Source: Eriocheir sinensis
Taxonomy: Eukaryota > Arthropoda > Malacostraca > Decapoda > Varunidae
DNA: 64,000 nucleotides
NCBI RefSeq assembly: GCF_024679095.1
Contig: NW_026111624.1
Location: forward strand, 387,202-451,201
Reading direction: 5' to 3'
Shown: positions 27,516-39,931 of the stretch, piece by piece
Numbering within the stretch: position 1 is the first letter of the stretch
Layout: every line of letters starts with the position of its first letter
Made by a program: the position numbers and the translations under genes
The notes under the pieces: generated by a model
What the model was told of the DNA's origin: nothing
Database searches by the model: none
Seen by the model: only the letters and a program-made list of their open reading frames with translations

Positions 27516-28002
27516 CAGGGTTTAAGTGAATGCCATCAGGAAGGAACAAGTCTGAATCGTAGTAAAATTTGTTCCACAAGTTAGCGAACTGGACGTTTTC
27601 TTGTGAGCAAAGGGACTGAAGTCTGTTGTTTGTGCTGAAGGCCTTACTGTAAAAGCTAGATTCGGCACCGACCCTCGGGAGGATTCCTGAGATTATGATG
27701 TTACTGGCATCCGTTTTACGTTTATACTGCTTGATCATGCGGCGGTATTTCTCAAGCAGTTCCTCAGAAAGGGTTGTCTTTACGTCATTTGTCCCCGCGT
27801 GAATGACAAAGAGGGTGTTTCGGTCGGCATTTCTCGTGACATCATCGCACGCTGCGGTGATGTCGTCCAGTCTGGCACCTGGACAGCAGTAACGTTTTCT
27901 GCGGCCGTTTGATGAACGACCACAGAACTCAACCAGCTGGCCACGCACCATGGAGTCCCCAACTAGGCGAGTCTCGAACTCATCCTCTATGGTGTCTGCC
28001 AT
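27379..28002 (-). CDS. CR1 ORF1-like SGNH esterase, 207 aa
   Basis: This open frame begins ATG at 28002 and keeps the three signature blocks of SGNH/GDSL hydrolases: GDS at residues 15-17 (nucleophile Ser17), HAGTND at 68-73 and DGIH at 156-159 (catalytic Asp/His), followed by LNPVGAARFGRLL. Such esterase domains occur in the first ORF of some CR1/L2-type retrotransposons, where a lipid or membrane role has been proposed. The C-terminal tail is basic (KPKTRRREH). It overlaps the start of the endonuclease ORF by about 136 bp in another frame. It is intact over its length, though the element's second ORF is dead. No N-terminal zinc-finger or coiled-coil part precedes it, so it may be truncated at the GGA tract. 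Confidence 0.85.
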   Translation of the reverse strand: MADTIEDEFETRLVGDSMVRGQLVEFCGRSSNGRRKRYCCPGARLDDITAACDDVTRNADRNTLFVIHAGTNDVKTTLSEELLEKYRRMIKQYKRKTDASNIIISGILPRVGAESSFYSKAFSTNNRLQSLCSQENVQFANLWNKFYYDSDLFLPDGIHLNPVGAARFGRLLCDQVALRKPKTRRREHQQLHRKGALNPQNSRLESH

Positions 28003-28217
28003 GGAGGAGGAGGAGGAGGAGAGGAAGGAAGAAAAAGAAGAAGAAAGGAAAGAGAATTATAAGAGTATCGGAATATGGAAAAAAGTGTAAGACCAAAAAT
28101 AAGGCAAAAGCGGGCAGAGGGAGAAAGAGAAAATAGAAAAAAAAAGCATGCAATATAAAAAAAAAGTTAAAAGAGACAAAGGGTAAAGGAAAACTGGAAG
28201 GGGTAAGAACACACACA

Positions 28218-28284
<67 letters not shown>

Positions 28285-28700
28285 AGGGGATAAATAAGCG
28301 ATAATATAAAAGATAAAACAAATAATGATCCAATAAATATAAAACAAACAAGGAAGTCAAGATAAGGGAATGAACCAAGGAGATAACACGTGTGGGGATA
28401 ATTTAGGAAGGAATGGACAAAAGAAGAATGTGTGATAAAGGTCATAAATAGATATAAAAACGGTAATAAGGGAGATAAGACGAGAGGAGAAAGCAGGAGG
28501 AAGAGGAGGAAGAGAAGGTAGAGATGTTAGTGGAAGAAGAAGAAGAAGAACAACAACAACAAGAACAAAAACAAGATGATGATGATAATGAAGAGAAAGC
28601 GAAATAAAGGAAAATATATAAATAGAAGTGGATAAGGGGAAAAAATGACTGAAAAAGAGGAGGAAGAAAACGAAAATAACGAAACAATTGTTACAAAATA
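28003..28700. other. Purine-rich spacer with (CA)n
   Basis: It starts with the GGA flank of the CR1, then A/G-rich sequence. A CA run occupies 28208-28280. GAAGAA/CAACAA/GATGAT triplets lie at 28535-28590. No gene is recognised. Confidence 0.7.
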
Positions 28701-28965
28701 TCTCAAAGGCTTTCTGTGACAAACACTATACACACTAGCCAAACGCAAGACCCATATTTCTAAACACTTCGGGGCTGACACACACACAGTTAATAAGGCT
28801 TTCGAATATTGTGTTAGTCTTTCCGTGGGTAGTTTTATTAGCCTAGCATTAGATTGATCAGACTTCTGCGCCATGAACGTGAACAAACACCTATGAGAAC
28901 CGGACCAGCCTCCTTTGTGACTCTGGGAATATTTTTTGTGTGTGAGCCGAAAACATCTAATGTAA
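28700..28965 (-). repeat. Interspersed repeat X, inverted copy
   Basis: On the minus strand: TTCGGCTCACACACAAA, CATGGCGCAGAAGTCTGATC, AATAAAACTACCCACGGAAA and TTCGAAAGCCTTATTAA. These line up in order with 35352-35510 (CGGCTCACAAAGAAT, CATGGTGTAGAAGCCTTGTC, ATAAAACTACCCATGGAAAT, ACGAAAGCCTTATCAAT). No coding potential. Confidence 0.7.
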
Positions 28966-29722
28966 GGAGGCCTGGGAACGCAGAAATGGACGAACAAACG
29001 ACAAGAGAAGTTGAGGAAAAGTAACGGAAGGACAAGTACAAAAACGCAAACAAGGAGGAAAATAATGAAAAATACAAGAATAATTACTGTGATAGTGATT
29101 AGAACACGAACAAATGCCAGAAGACGAAAAGAAAATGAAACAGAAGAGAATAATAAATAGTGATAATAATAAAAAAAACAAGAGCAAAAAGAAACACCAT
29201 AAAACATAAGTCGTGACGGCCATCCAGACAAACATGCTTCAAGCTTCCTGCTGACCGCCTCGGAACATACTCGTGTTCAGGGCGGAGTCAAGAGTCACGG
29301 AAAGGTTCAGTTAAGCGTAAAACATTATTGTCGTTGTGAAATTATCTTTGCGGAATTATTGTCGGCAAAGTGCCAACACGGAAGGCCGGCACACACGTAC
29401 ATACACACGTCTCTGCGAAGCGTTCGAGGTGGGACAAAGATACCACGCCTTACATACAGACAGACATAGCCTTTGTGCGCTTATATACATACAAACACAA
29501 ATATATACACACGCATCCCTGTTTGTGAAGTGTGCTGAGGAAAACACACTGAACATACGTAAGTCAAACATAAATGGGTACACACACACACACAGACAAA
29601 CACACTATAGTTCACTCTAACATACACATTCTAGCACTTCTATCACACACGCGATCTACCACACACACTATCATACACGCAACCTATACCGCACGCACTT
29701 TATCACACACGCACTCATCACT
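28966..29722. other. Unassigned segment
   Basis: A/G-rich up to 29210, then a more balanced region with many ACACAC words (29390-29720). No gene or element was recognised. Confidence 0.5.
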
Positions 29723-29728
29723 TATACG

Positions 29729-30098
29729 ACAAAGTCTATATATACCAAGTCAAGTCACTCTGCCTTCAAAACTGCGACCAGTACGCGCAGGGGGCGGTTT
29801 GGGGCGGAGCAGCGAGATGACATCACTTGAAGCCAGCTCACGGGCGACTAACGTTGCGGCCGTGGGTGCACATTGGATGTGCATTCTCGCCTTCTTTCAC
29901 CGCGTATTCAGGCAAGCCACTGGCGAAAAAATATGCCTTTTTTATTGTGCTATGCTTGACTGTAATTCCAATGCCTATAAACGGTGGTTTCTACATTCTG
30001 TAGTTTGGCTCCAAACAACGTCACGCATAAGCCATGCCTCTGCCGTGTCTCCTCCCACAAAGCTGCGTATGACTTGATTTGGTATATATAGACTTTGT
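29729..30098. mobile_element. MITE with 29-bp inverted repeats and TATACG target duplication
   Basis: The left end ACAAAGTCTATATATACCAA (29729 on) is repeated in reverse complement at the right end (30098 back to 30070), 29 bp with one mismatch. The six bases TATACG occur immediately outside both ends (29723-29728 and 30099-30104), a target-site duplication. The 370-bp interior is GC-richer and has no transposase. A peptide on the + strand near 29935-29990 (CAMLDCNSNAYKR) faintly recalls the start of a THAP zinc finger, but the rest of that domain is absent. The element is a non-autonomous DNA transposon; the superfamily is not determined. Confidence 0.88.
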
Positions 30099-30386
30099 TA
30101 TACGATATCATAAAACCCAAACTAACCTCGATCACTCTGTTGCATACACTATCACAGACGCACTCAATTACACATGGACTCCCTCCCGCACTCCCTCATT
30201 TTCTTACTCTCTCGTAATGTACAGTCGGCGGCGAGGTTGCCACGAGTCCCTTCACGTCTCTCATTTCGTCTAACTTTCCTCATTTTCCTCATTTTCATCT
30301 TTTTTTTTTCGTCGTCTGTGTCCGAGTGTTGGAAGGTGAGGAAAATGGACGGCCATTCGCTCTTATTTTTAATTCATTCATCATGC

Positions 30387-30835
<449 letters not shown>

Positions 30836-30975
30836 GGCGCCACTATAAAAAGTTGCCTGCGCCATGACGGGCTTGGGCCGACCACAAGCTAGGCCCCTGA
30901 AGAAAGCCTACCGGTGCTATAGGCTGAGATGTAAAAAAAAATAAAAAAAAAAATAAAAATAAAAATAAAAAGGTG
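30836..30975 (+). mobile_element. SINE 3' fragment, same family as 7.2 and 14.3 kb
   Basis: GGCGCCACTATAAAAAG, CGGGCTTGGGCCGACCA, CTAGGCCCCTGAAGAA and CGGTGCTATAGGCTGAGATG match the 3' half of the other two copies. It ends in an A-rich tail of AAAAATAAAA units (30930-30972). The 5' head is missing. Confidence 0.85.
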
Positions 30976-31424
30976 GAATCTGAGGATGATGAAGAGGAGG
31001 AGGAGGAGGAGGAGGAGGAGGAGGAGGAAAAGGTGATGCTAGTAGGAAAAACAGAATGGAAGAAACGAAAACACAAAGTAAGAAGAGAAGAAGCACAAGG
31101 AAAACATGAAAAATAAATTGAAAATGAAAACAAGTAAAAAAAAAGAACGAAAAGAACAAGAAATAAAGACACGAAAAAATGAGAAGAAAAATGGGAAATG
31201 AACGAAAGGACAGTTAATGAAAAACTCAAAATCATTAGAAAAAAGTCGAACCAATAAAAGGAAACGAAACGTCGCAAAAAGTGGGAAAAAGTTTAAGTAA
31301 AAAAAACCATTTGACTCACACTTAATTCAAGCAGTAAGAGTTTTTTTTTCCCAATCCAAACACTCCCCAATCTTACCTCGTTTTCAGAATTTCCTTATCC
31401 ATTAACGCTCTCTCATTGTCTATG
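30976..31424. other. GAG run and A-rich unassigned sequence
   Basis: A GAG/GGA run lies at 30992-31028. The remainder is A/G-rich, with a T run at 31341-31350. Confidence 0.6.
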
Positions 31425-31797
31425 TCTCTCTCTCTCTCTCTCAAAGAACATAAAAATGGCCGCCACTATTGTTACTCACCTCCTCCCCTCCGCCGGACGC
31501 CTGGAAAAAAGGAAAAAAAAAAGGAATATTATACATAAGTCCAAACACTAAAACATAGAGGAATAAAAAACATGAATACACGAAATACTGAACAGTGAAT
31601 GAATGGCTGAATGAGTGCAAAACATTGAATGGAGGAGAGAATATAATTGAATGGATGCAAAAAAATAGATGGACAAATAAAAAAAATGGATAAATTATGA
31701 ATGAATTAATAAAGGAATATCTTATAAATATACAAGTGAAAAAGTAGACAAATATGTAAACAAATAACATTCATAAACGAACTTATCGAAGGCAAAG

Positions 31798-31871
31798 GAG
31801 TATTATTATTATTAATATTATTATTAGTAGTAGTAGTAGTATTAGTAGTAGTAGTAGCAGTAGTAGTTGTG

Positions 31872-31914
<43 letters not shown>

Positions 31915-31970
31915 CAGTAGTAGTAGTATCATTATTATTACTATTATTTAAGTAGTAGTAGTAATAGTAG
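31798..31970. repeat. (ATT)n / (AGT)n block
   Basis: Counterpart of 6862-7165 without the SINE; AGT units dominate. Confidence 0.95.
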
Positions 31971-32323
31971 TAGTAATCAATGCTGCAAGTGTAAGTAAGA
32001 TGCACATGAAAAAAACAGTTCTACGAAAAAAATTGAAACAGAAAAAAGATAAAGAAAAATAAACCTTACACCTTAACGTACATAAAACACAATAAAGATA
32101 ATTAAAGTAATTCAGTAAAAAGGTAACTGTGACATTCTTTAAGAGTTGACAGTAGAAGACACGTCAGTTTTATAATTTTTCTTAATGTTCTTTCCAGGTC
32201 ACAAACTTTCTCAATCTACTATTTCAAGACTTTCTGTAATGTGTCGCTTTGCTATGTGATTTTGTGCCAGCTTTATTACGATATTTTTTACTGGCTGCCT
32301 GGCACGATTTTACTTCTCAGCAT

Positions 32324-32354
32324 TATCTCTCTCTCTCTCTCTCTCTCTCTATCT
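32324..32354. repeat. (CT)n microsatellite, short
   Basis: About 30 bp, matching the 104-bp CT array at 7907-8010. Confidence 0.95.
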
Positions 32355-32631
32355 CATAGCCAAAGGTAAAGATGCTTCAAAGGAAGAAAAGTTTATGAAG
32401 CTAATGAGAGAATGACCGAAAATTATGAAAAGTGAAACCCTAAGTTGCTAATGAAGTAAACACAATAAAATGGAAGCCGAAAAGACAGTTGGGTTAGAAA
32501 AGAAGTGGCGAGGAATTAAAGAGGAGGAGGAGGAGGAGGAGGAGGAGGGATAAGAACCTGCTCACTAAATTACTTCCACAGTGTCGGGGTCAAGTTGAAG
32601 GAAAGGGCACAAAAAAGGAAAAAGAAAGCCT

Positions 32632-32891
<260 letters not shown>

Positions 32892-33007
32892 ATGGTTTTA
32901 TTGCTGAGGAAGCATATACGAAAACACTGAGTACACAACTATGGTGTCTGGGTTATAGTTAGCATGAAAATAGGAAAACAGATAGCAAGAAAAGCAGCGC
33001 TGGTAGA

Positions 33008-33082
33008 GGCGGTAGTAATGAGTGTAGTAGTAGTAGTAGTGGTAGTATAGTAGTAGTCGTAGTAGTAGTAGTGGTAGTAGTA
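33008..33082. repeat. (AGT)n microsatellite
   Basis: Imperfect AGT run, partner of 8660-8776. Confidence 0.93.
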
Positions 33083-33184
33083 AAGGAACTGAAATTGTAA
33101 TTTCAGTTGGTCTGGGTATCTGTTCCATGAAGCTGACGGCGCCAGGTCTGTCATTCTCTTAATCTTTTTGTTGTCTCGTTGCTG

Positions 33185-33367
33185 TTTTTTTTTTTTTTTC
33201 GCCGCGCCGCTGTTTCCCTCTGTGCTGTCGCCGCCCCGCCCTGCAGGTAGAGGCGCCGCTCTCCAGGTGTGTCGGGGCGTGGGAATGTATTTACGCCGCG
33301 GCGACGATTGGTTTGGGAGGAACGTATGCACGGCACCGCCTAATTGCTGCTGCTGCTGCTGCTCATG
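33185..33367. other. GC-richer block conserved between the duplication copies
   Basis: Partner of 8877-9060: CGCCGCGCCGCTGTTT, GGGGCGTGGGAATGTA, ACGGCACCGCCTAATTGCTG and (GCT)n. No shared reading frame. Confidence 0.5.
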
Positions 33368-35334
33368 TATTATTTGTATGGTATTATTAATATTACCTTT
33401 TTTAATATTGTCAGTATTATATTAGCCACACGCATTGGGGCAGTGTTATAGATTCTACCATGTTATTTCTTTCTACGTCTTTATGTCTGTCTGTCTGTAT
33501 ATTTGTTCGTCAGTGTGTCTTTCTGTCTATGTATGTCTATCTGTCTGTTTGTCTGTCTCTGTGTATGGCTATGTCCGTTTGCCTGCTTTTCTGTTTATGT
33601 CTGTTCCCATGTCTGTCTGCCTGTCTATGTCTCTCCGTCTCTAATGTAAGTATAAACAGCAACAACAACAACAACAACAGCAACAACAACTATAGCTATA
33701 TAACTATAACTACTACTACTACAACTACCACCACCACTACAACTCTTACTACTACCCTCCCCAACACTACCACTATTGCCACCTTCACCACCACCACCAC
33801 TTCTAGAGCACAATACACCCTACACGCGGGAAGATAAACTTACACCTGCAATTAACCTTTCTTGCCGCTCGTTAATCATTCATCACCGCCGCTCGTTGGC
33901 TTCTCTGTCTTCTCTAATGTCTTACACAACCATTCTGTTCCTCCCTCCCTCCTCTCGCTCATGTATACCTTCCTCTGTCTTCTCCGTCTGTCCCTCTTCA
34001 CTTAGCCAATGCGTGGGTCTGCGGCGCTTTCTTCCTCTTCCTAGATTACCAGCACCATGACCTACATTACTTTCATCTCTCCATTACTTTAGTCGTCTCC
34101 TTTTACTTCTGTCTAATAGTCGTCCGCTGCAGTGAGTCTTTTGTGCTTCCTTACACTTCCAGATCACAACGACTATTTCCATACTGAGTAATGCAATATT
34201 TTTATCTCTCTACTTTCTCAGTCGTTTTCTTTCATTTCTCTCTACCATTTGTTTGCTGCAACGAGTCTTCTGTTTTTCTTTCCTCTTCCAAATCACAATG
34301 ATCATTATTATATTTACCATTACAATACTTTCATCTTATAACTTTCTCAGTCATGTGTTTGTTCACTTCTGTCTATCATTTTCCCTTCTGTTTTCTGTTC
34401 CCTTTCAAGAACACTAAACCATTGTCATGCCCAGCTCATCATTAGTTTTCTCTCTCCACGTCCTCAATCATTTTCTCTCATGTTCTATACCATCTGTCCA
34501 TTGCAGCGAGTTTTCTGTCCTTCCTTCCACTGCCAAGGTCACCACTGCCATTCTCACCACACCCTTTCATTCATTCACCTTCTCAAACAAGTAATCATCT
34601 ATCATGCCGTCGTTACTATTCATTGCAACGAGTCTTCTGGCCTTCCTTCCACTTCCAAGATTACCCCGACCATTACCACCACACCCATCAGCATAATCCA
34701 CTCATCTCTCCACCTCGTTAGATAAGCACTGCTCCACCTCTCCTTTAAGCCATTACGAATCCACCTCCACATTCACCACCAGCATCATCATCGTCAACCA
34801 TCCCTTCATCACCAGTTCCTTTCTCTCCATGTCTACCATCACCCGCTTTGCTATTCCTCTCTCCCTACAATTATTTTTTCTTCCCTACTCCCAACATTTA
34901 ACTTTATCTCCCACCATCCCTTCCCTTATATACTTCCCTTACTTCTTACTTATCGCCACTTTCACTTCCGCTCCCTCCGTATCTCCCTCTCTCCCTCTCC
35001 CTCTCCATCTATCCATCCTCCTCCCCTTTTTCCCCAGACACCTTCATGAACTCCTCCTCACCTGTCCTCACTTACTCACGGGACAATCACGGAAACTCTA
35101 ATATGGAACACCTGACGACCTTCCTGCCTTCCTTACCTCGCCAGACATTTACGAGAGGGAAGTCAGCAATATCTATTTTTCTCGATGAGTTGCTTTTATT
35201 TCTGGGGCGGCAGTGTTTCAGGAGGTCGAGGTGAGGCCGAGGTGAAGTATAACGTTAGTGTGGCCGCTGCAGTGATGGTTGTGCGTGAAGAACATAAAGA
35301 AAGGCGTGAGGTGCGTGGACCGAGGCTTACTGAG

Positions 35335-35580
35335 GCCCGTGTTCTCAGACGCTTTCGGCTCACAAAGAATATTTCCAAAGGCAACAAAGGAGAGTAGTAG
35401 GGTTGTCATTATATTTTTTTATTCATGGTGTAGAAGCCTTGTCAAACCATCACTAGGTTCATAAAACTACCCATGGAAATACCCACAACAACCTTTACGA
35501 AAGCCTTATCAATACTGAGTGTGTAAGTCCCGAAGGTGTTGGAGAATATGAACCCAAGATTAACCAAAGCCACAGAACAG
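35335..35580 (+). repeat. Interspersed repeat X, fullest copy
   Basis: It runs from CCCGTGTTCTCAGACGCTTT through CGGCTCACAAAGAAT, TATTCATGGTGTAGAAGCC, CATAAAACTACCCATGGAAA and AAGGTGTTGGAGAATATGAA. Other copies are at 17112-17336 (+), 28700-28965 (-) and, truncated, 11524-11610 (+). It is a non-coding dispersed repeat; class unknown. Confidence 0.7.
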
Positions 35581-35589
35581 GTAACCGGT

Positions 35590-36890
35590 GAGGCGGGTGG
35601 GTGACTGAATGAGCGTGAGGGAAGCTGTTGTGTGCGGGAGGCTGGTGGGGTTGGTTGGCGTGGGTAGTTGTGTGTGGGGGTGAGTGGGTGGGTTGGTAGG
35701 AGTGGGTAGTTGTGTGTGGGGGTGAGTGGTTGGGGTTGATAGGAGTGGGTAGTTGTGTGTGGGGGTGAGTGGGTGGGGGTAGGGTAGGTGTGTGTGTGTG
35801 TGGTGGGTGGAGGTTGGGTGGGTGGTAGGAGGGGTGTGGGGTGTGTGGGTGAGTGGGTAGGAGTGGGTAGTTGTGGGTGGGGGGGAGTGGGTGGGGTTGG
35901 GAGGAGTGGGTAGTTGTGTGTGGGGGTGCGGGGGTGGGGTTGGTAGGCGTGGGTTGGTGTGTGTGGGGGTGAGTGGGTGGGTTGGTAGGAGTAGGTAGTT
36001 GTGTGTGTGGGTGAGTGGGTGGGGTTGGTAGGAGGTAGTTGTGTGTGGGGTGAGTGGGTGGGGTTGGTTGGAGGGTAGTTGTGTGTGTGGGTGAGTGGGT
36101 GGGCTGGTAGGAGTGGGTAGTTGTGTGTGGTGAGTGGGTGAGGGTACAGGAGTGGGTAGTTGTGGGTGGAGTGGTGGGTTGGTAGGAGTGGGTAGTGTGT
36201 GTGGGTGAGCTGGTAAGGAGTGGGTAGTTGTGTGGGGTGAGTGGGTGGGTAGGAGTGGTGTGTGGGGGTGAGGGTGGGTTGGTAGGAGTGGGTAGTGTGT
36301 GTGGAGTGGTGGGGTTGGTAGGAGTGGGTAGTTGTGTGTGGGGTGAGTGGGTGGGTTGGTAGGAGTGGTGTGTGTGGGTGAGTGGGTTGGTGGGGTGGGT
36401 AGTTGTGTGTGTGAGTGGGTGGGCTGGTAGGAGGGGTAGTTGTGTGTGGGGTGAGTGGGTGGTGGTAGGAGGGTAGTGTGTGTGGGTGAGTGGGTGGGTT
36501 GGAAGGAGTGGGTAGTTGTGTGTGTGGGTGAGTGGGTGGATTGGCAGGAGTGGGTAGTTGTGTGTGTGGGTGAGTGGGTGGATTGGCAGGAGTGGGTAGT
36601 TGTGTGTGTGGGTGAGTGGGTGGATTGGCAGGAGTGGGTAGTTGTGTGTGTGGGTGAGTGGGTGGGCTAGTAGGAGTGGGTAGTTGTGTGTGGGGGTGAG
36701 TGGGTGGGCTGGTAGGAGTGGGTAGTTGTGTGTGTGGGTGAGTGGGTGGGGTTGGTAGGAGTGGGTTGTTGTGTGTGTGGGTGAGTGGGTGGGTTGGTAG
36801 GAGTGGGTAGTTGTGTGTGTGGGTGAGTGGGTGGGTTGGTAGGAGTGGGTAGTTGTGTGTGGGGGTGAGTTGGTGGGCTGGTAAGGTTTG
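35590..36890 (+). repeat. G/T-rich minisatellite, about 42-bp units
   Basis: About 30 units built from GGTAGGAGTGGGTAGTTGTG and TGTGGGTGAGTGGGTGG. The purest part (36540-36670) has an exact 42-bp period. The + strand has many GGG tracts and no C to speak of, so G-quadruplex formation is plausible. It is absent from the matched place in copy A. Because 42 is a multiple of three, a short valine/tryptophan repeat frame stays open at 36455-36670; it is not a gene. Confidence 0.95.
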
Positions 36891-37507
36891 GCGGTTGTTG
36901 GTGTGGTGATCTGGGTGGGTTAGTTATGTACTGTGGTGGATGGGATGCTTCTTTACTGCAAGACTAATGGCAAACTGCAGCCTGTGATAAAGTAAATGAA
37001 CAAGGAATATGGACAAGGAGGAGTAAACAATTAATAAAAAAGACTAAAGGTATATTCAACAATGTTCAGAACAAAATAGTCATCCACGAGAGAGCTCCAG
37101 GAACAGTAAATGAATATCTACACTAACAACTAACACAAACTGACACAAACAAATCCTTTACTCGAACTGAGAAAAAAGCGCACTCACTTTGTGAGTGAGA
37201 ATCCTGAGAACACGGTAATACACAGACTGAGAGACACCCGACCGTAGTCCCCGGAGCGAAAGGTGCAATCAACGCGTCGTTCTCTGCCACGACACGTGAC
37301 AGCAACGTGAGAAATGCCCACAGAGTAATGGAGACTGATGCTGGGAATGGCTACGGTGGATATGACAAGTTGAAAAAGGAATAACAAAATGACAAAATAA
37401 CATGACATAGTGAAGGCAATTAAAATCAAGAAATGGGAGTGGCCAGGGCACATTTAGAAGAAAGGACAACAAATAAATGTGCGACTGACTATGATATCCC
37501 AGATGAA

Positions 37508-37602
<95 letters not shown>
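37508..37602. repeat. (TA)n microsatellite
   Basis: About 94 bp of TA inserted between GATGAAAAAA and ATAAAAATTATAGCTTG. The partner site in A (12118-12150) has no TA array. Confidence 0.97.
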
Positions 37603-37606
<4 letters not shown>

Positions 37607-37994
37607 AAAATTATAGCTTGGAAAATATATAACAAAAACACAGAACCTCCCGTCCATTAGATACACTTAAAAAAAAACCTCCATAACCATCTACGCATCA
37701 ATAAATGAAAAAAAAAAAAAAAAAAAAAAGAATACCACCACGCAGCCAGTGAGTGAGTGTGGCTGACGTCATGGGTCCAAAGAACAGCCTTTTATATAAG
37801 GAAAAAACTACTTCCCCTCCAAAAACTCTTCATAAGCATTGACTCACCTACGCTACAATAAGTCAATCAAACAAGAATAACAGCAGAAGGAGAAAGTCTA
37901 AGGTTCATGCAAAGAATCTCCACAACACCCTTGTGCACCAAACATAGACCACTTGTACCCCACCCAAAAAAAATCATTCTTAAAAAAAAAAAAA

Positions 37995-38330
37995 AAACTT
38001 AATAAAAAATCTTATTCGCCACAGTCTTCGCCGCCAAAGCCGCGTTCTGACGGTGTTTTATTCTCTCCTTTTGCTCGCTGAGCACCGAGGCCACGCGCAA
38101 CTATGCCGTACGCCCCCGCCTTGACCTTTGCTTCACCCTCTTCTCCGCGTCTGAGCCTACGGGAATTATTTGGCACCAGACGATGCATAAGAGATGATGT
38201 CAATGTTTCCAAACACCAGAACACTGATACCCGAACGACGTTTTTCTTCTCTCACCTTCGCTTTTCATGAAGGTACACTGCCGCCTCGTGTGGCTTGTGA
38301 TGGAACATGAGCCTTTACGGCTGTTATGTT
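37995..38330. other. Block conserved with 12570-12900 of copy A
   Basis: CGCCACAGTCTTCGCCGCCA, GAGCACCG-GGCCACGCGC, CGTCTGAG-CTACGGGAATT and CATAAGAGATGA are shared. No conserved frame was found, so it may simply be less decayed or constrained non-coding sequence. Confidence 0.4.
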
Positions 38331-39931
38331 TGTACGGGGAGAGAAGGATGTGTAAGAAGAGAAGGGAGAGCAAGACGGACGGAAAACACAAGGCTTATAA
38401 AAAAAACGATACAAAGGTAAACAGAAAATTACAAGACGTAGGTAGAAAAAGGCATTAAAACTTATACAAAAACACAACCCAGGCAAAAAAAAAAAGACCA
38501 GGAAAACAAACAAATTAATATCTGCATAAAAAAACAACCGACAAAAAAACGATATAAGAACAGAAGCAGGATAAAAAAAAAAAAAAAAAATGGTCTAATT
38601 AAACCCCACGCAGTTCGGTATAGCACTTAGAATTACTGAGTTAATCTTTATATTATTAGCAACCAACGCACATGAATTAATTAATTAATTAATTAATCAT
38701 TTTCTTAACCTACGCAGAGACCTCATGTGAATTAAAGATTAAACATCAACAAATTCAAAGACTAATATTGTCAAAGTTTTCAGTCACATTTCCCAACAAC
38801 ACTGAACTAATCTCGACACATTTATTAACTAACGAACATGAAATAATCTATGCCGCCCTCCGCCTCGCGCAACTTGAGCACGAAAAAAAGTAAAATGATC
38901 CACGTCGTGTTTTCATCACGCCTGACATTACTGAATTAGTCTTGACACCTTTCACGACTATCGCACATTTATGAAATCTGCTCTTCATTATGTTCCTTTA
39001 CCTGAAAACTTACTTAATCCGGCGGCCATTTACAACAAAAAAATTATTACATCTATTACTCGTTATTTAAACAAAAAAAAACGCTGACCTAGGTATCAAA
39101 GAAGCACACTATATTTTTCATGCATAAGCTTATCAATATTTACGCCACCTGTTCTACTCGTGACCTCACCTGACCTTACTTTGTCCACATAAATCATAAT
39201 GCCTTCACCTTTCATGGCTCCACCACACCTGTTCTCTCCTCACTAAGCCTGGCCCTTCCAGCTCGGCTTTCTTGGCTTACACTCATCTCTTTCTTCCTGC
39301 GACATGGTTTTATTATACATTTTCCCCGATCTCTATTTCCCTCAGCTCATTTTTAACCTGACTCTGCTGCCTGTTTGAACATCACCCACCAGTTCCCTCT
39401 GTGGCTTCCCCTTGACGACGCACCTCACGGCATGTCCTCCTGTGAAGTCGTCTAGTCTGCGTACCTTACACGTCCATCTTTGACCAAGTCGGACCTCTGT
39501 ACTTAACATCTTTTGTGCCCCCATCTAGCCTCTGTACTTATATTATGTCCCTGTTTTATCCCTTATGGCTTATGTACTTCAAGATCTGCCTTCCCATGGA
39601 GCCAACTGGCCGATTTACCTTATATTGAGTCTCGTCTTGCCTTTCTTAACCTCAGTCACTCATCCCTTGACCTGACCTGGCCGATGCACCTCATTATGTC
39701 TTCGTTTGACCTCAACTGTCCCGCTTAACCTGTCCATGCCTATTATTAGAGAAACTGCAATAACACAGTGAAAATGTTTACATACACCGTATGTGTCATA
39801 AGGGGTTGATTATAAGCGTTTCCGATGGGCTGCGTGTGTGAGCGGGGTCACCTTTACCTTCTGTCCACAGTGCGGGGCGAGGGTGTCAGGTATAGTCCGC
39901 AGAAGCGGCTTCTGGCGCGGTGATCTTTTAG

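Larger units (their letters stand above)
24282..28002 (-). mobile_element. CR1-like LINE family A, near-complete but decayed
   Basis: This is a 3.7-kb non-LTR retrotransposon on the minus strand. In order it has an SGNH-esterase ORF (28002-27379), an endonuclease plus reverse-transcriptase ORF (27515 to 24588, broken by two frameshifts) and a 3' untranslated part ending in short direct repeats, CTTTGTGTTC twice. Esterase-type first ORFs with an AP-endonuclease/RT second ORF are known from CR1/L2-type elements, which fits. It lies between two GGA runs (24258-24284 and 28003-28020), as if inserted into one GGA microsatellite. Further copies of the family are at 15740-16586 (+) and 41862-43640 (-). 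The true 5' end may be missing, since the esterase ORF starts right at the GGA tract. Confidence 0.93.

Noticed and set aside
29935..30077. THAP-like CxxxxC start within the MITE
   Set aside because: The downstream Cys/His and conserved aromatic positions of a THAP domain are absent; likely chance.
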